A stretch of DNA of 58,318 bases from the NCBI GenBank assembly GCA_902362965.1, contig CABIYQ010000011.1, forward strand, positions 1 through 58,318, in the 5' to 3' direction. The stretch comes from Oscillospiraceae bacterium. Its GTDB lineage: Bacteria; Bacillota; Clostridia; Oscillospirales; Ruminococcaceae. The notes under the pieces were generated by a model. The model ran no database searches, was not told the DNA's origin, and saw nothing but the letters and a program-made list of their open reading frames with translations. This document shows, piece by piece, positions 58,024-58,318 of the stretch (positions are counted from its first letter, which is position 1; every line of letters begins with the position of its first letter). Both the position numbers and the translations under genes were made by a program.

Positions 58024-58318
58024 TCAATAATTTGTTATGATAAGTTCCTTATATGTACCGCTAGAAAGATTATTCTGTCTTTCAACAGCCGTAATATTGT
58101 AGTCCTTGTACAATTCACGTATATATTCATCGTCATTGTAAGAGAGAATAAAACGTCCTTTAATATTGCTTAAAGAGTTCTTTAAGCGTTCGTGATCACT
58201 ATCGGAAAATGGCACATCATAGTATTTTTGGGCGGTGCGATACGGCGGATCGCAATAAAAAAGTGCATTCGGACGGTCATAAACCTTTATCAATTTTTCA
58301 AAATCTTCATTTTCAATA
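58024..58318 (-). CDS. DNA adenine methyltransferase (D12 class, Dam-like), partial (C-terminus only)
   Basis: The frame is open to the right window edge, so the N-terminus is missing; 97 residues are visible. The catalytic DPPY is in YCDPPYRTAQKYYDV and the family's C-terminal pattern ILSYNDDEYIRELYKDY follows. D12-class enzymes methylate adenine N6, often at GATC, and in Clostridia are common on prophages and integrative elements. An internal TTG (58293) could be misread as the start, but the frame continues upstream. Confidence 0.9.
   Translation of the reverse strand, partial: IENEDFEKLIKVYDRPNALFYCDPPYRTAQKYYDVPFSDSDHERLKNSLSNIKGRFILSYNDDEYIRELYKDYNITAVERQNNLSSGTYKELIITNY

Overview
The window reads as chromosomal DNA of a low-GC, cellulolytic Clostridia species, most likely Ruminococcus or a close relative. 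The support is two large secreted glycoside hydrolases with type I dockerins (scaffoldin-borne cellulosome parts), a clostridial-type GlgC/GlgD pair, a SpoIIE phosphatase, an alanine T-box leader and strong TTGACA/TATAAT promoters. Genus is inferred from gene content only. The window opens inside a secreted leucine-rich-repeat protein gene and closes inside a Dam-like DNA methyltransferase gene.

Region by region. 770-23177, all minus strand, is a housekeeping block: folD, lgt, two M16 peptidase-like genes (yfmH/yfmF), addA, radA, a cell-wall amidase, GNAT, ArsC/Spx and histidine-phosphatase proteins, a DHHW/MBOAT O-acetylation pair, RNase M5, holA, comEC, a phosphoribosyltransferase, a HIT protein and alaS with its T-box leader. 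23711-24830 (plus) is rplM-rpsI behind a leader resembling the L13 leader. 25046-33460 (minus) is a plant-polysaccharide locus: cytoplasmic GH5, a secreted GH9-dockerin-GH16 protein, an AraC regulator, and a secreted GH30-CBM22-dockerin-CE1 protein. 33683-38749 (plus) is a complete type III restriction-modification pair. A PP2C phosphatase, an output-less sensor, a DtxR-family regulator and a cation/proton antiporter with a structured leader follow.

42893-44390 is the most unusual stretch. It holds a 68-aa orphan protein and four tiny ribbon-helix-helix (RHH) regulator genes, each with its own promoter overlapped by operator-like repeats. Two nearly identical 291-bp segments each carry one RHH gene and a convergent, self-contained small-RNA unit (consensus promoter, about 92-nt transcript, strong terminator). 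I see no toxin partner and do not recognise the arrangement.

44398-54781 (minus) contains a flavin reductase, the glycogen operon glgB-glgC-glgD-glgA, spoIIE, rsmA and a membrane-anchored unknown. 54819-58318 contains dCMP deaminase, tRNA-Pro(GGG), and an AT-rich segment with an AgrA/AgrC-like two-component system and the partial methyltransferase. Short direct repeats and sequence downstream of the tRNA suggest the edge of an integrated element, but no integrase is visible.

No rRNA, CRISPR array, complete insertion sequence or prophage was seen.
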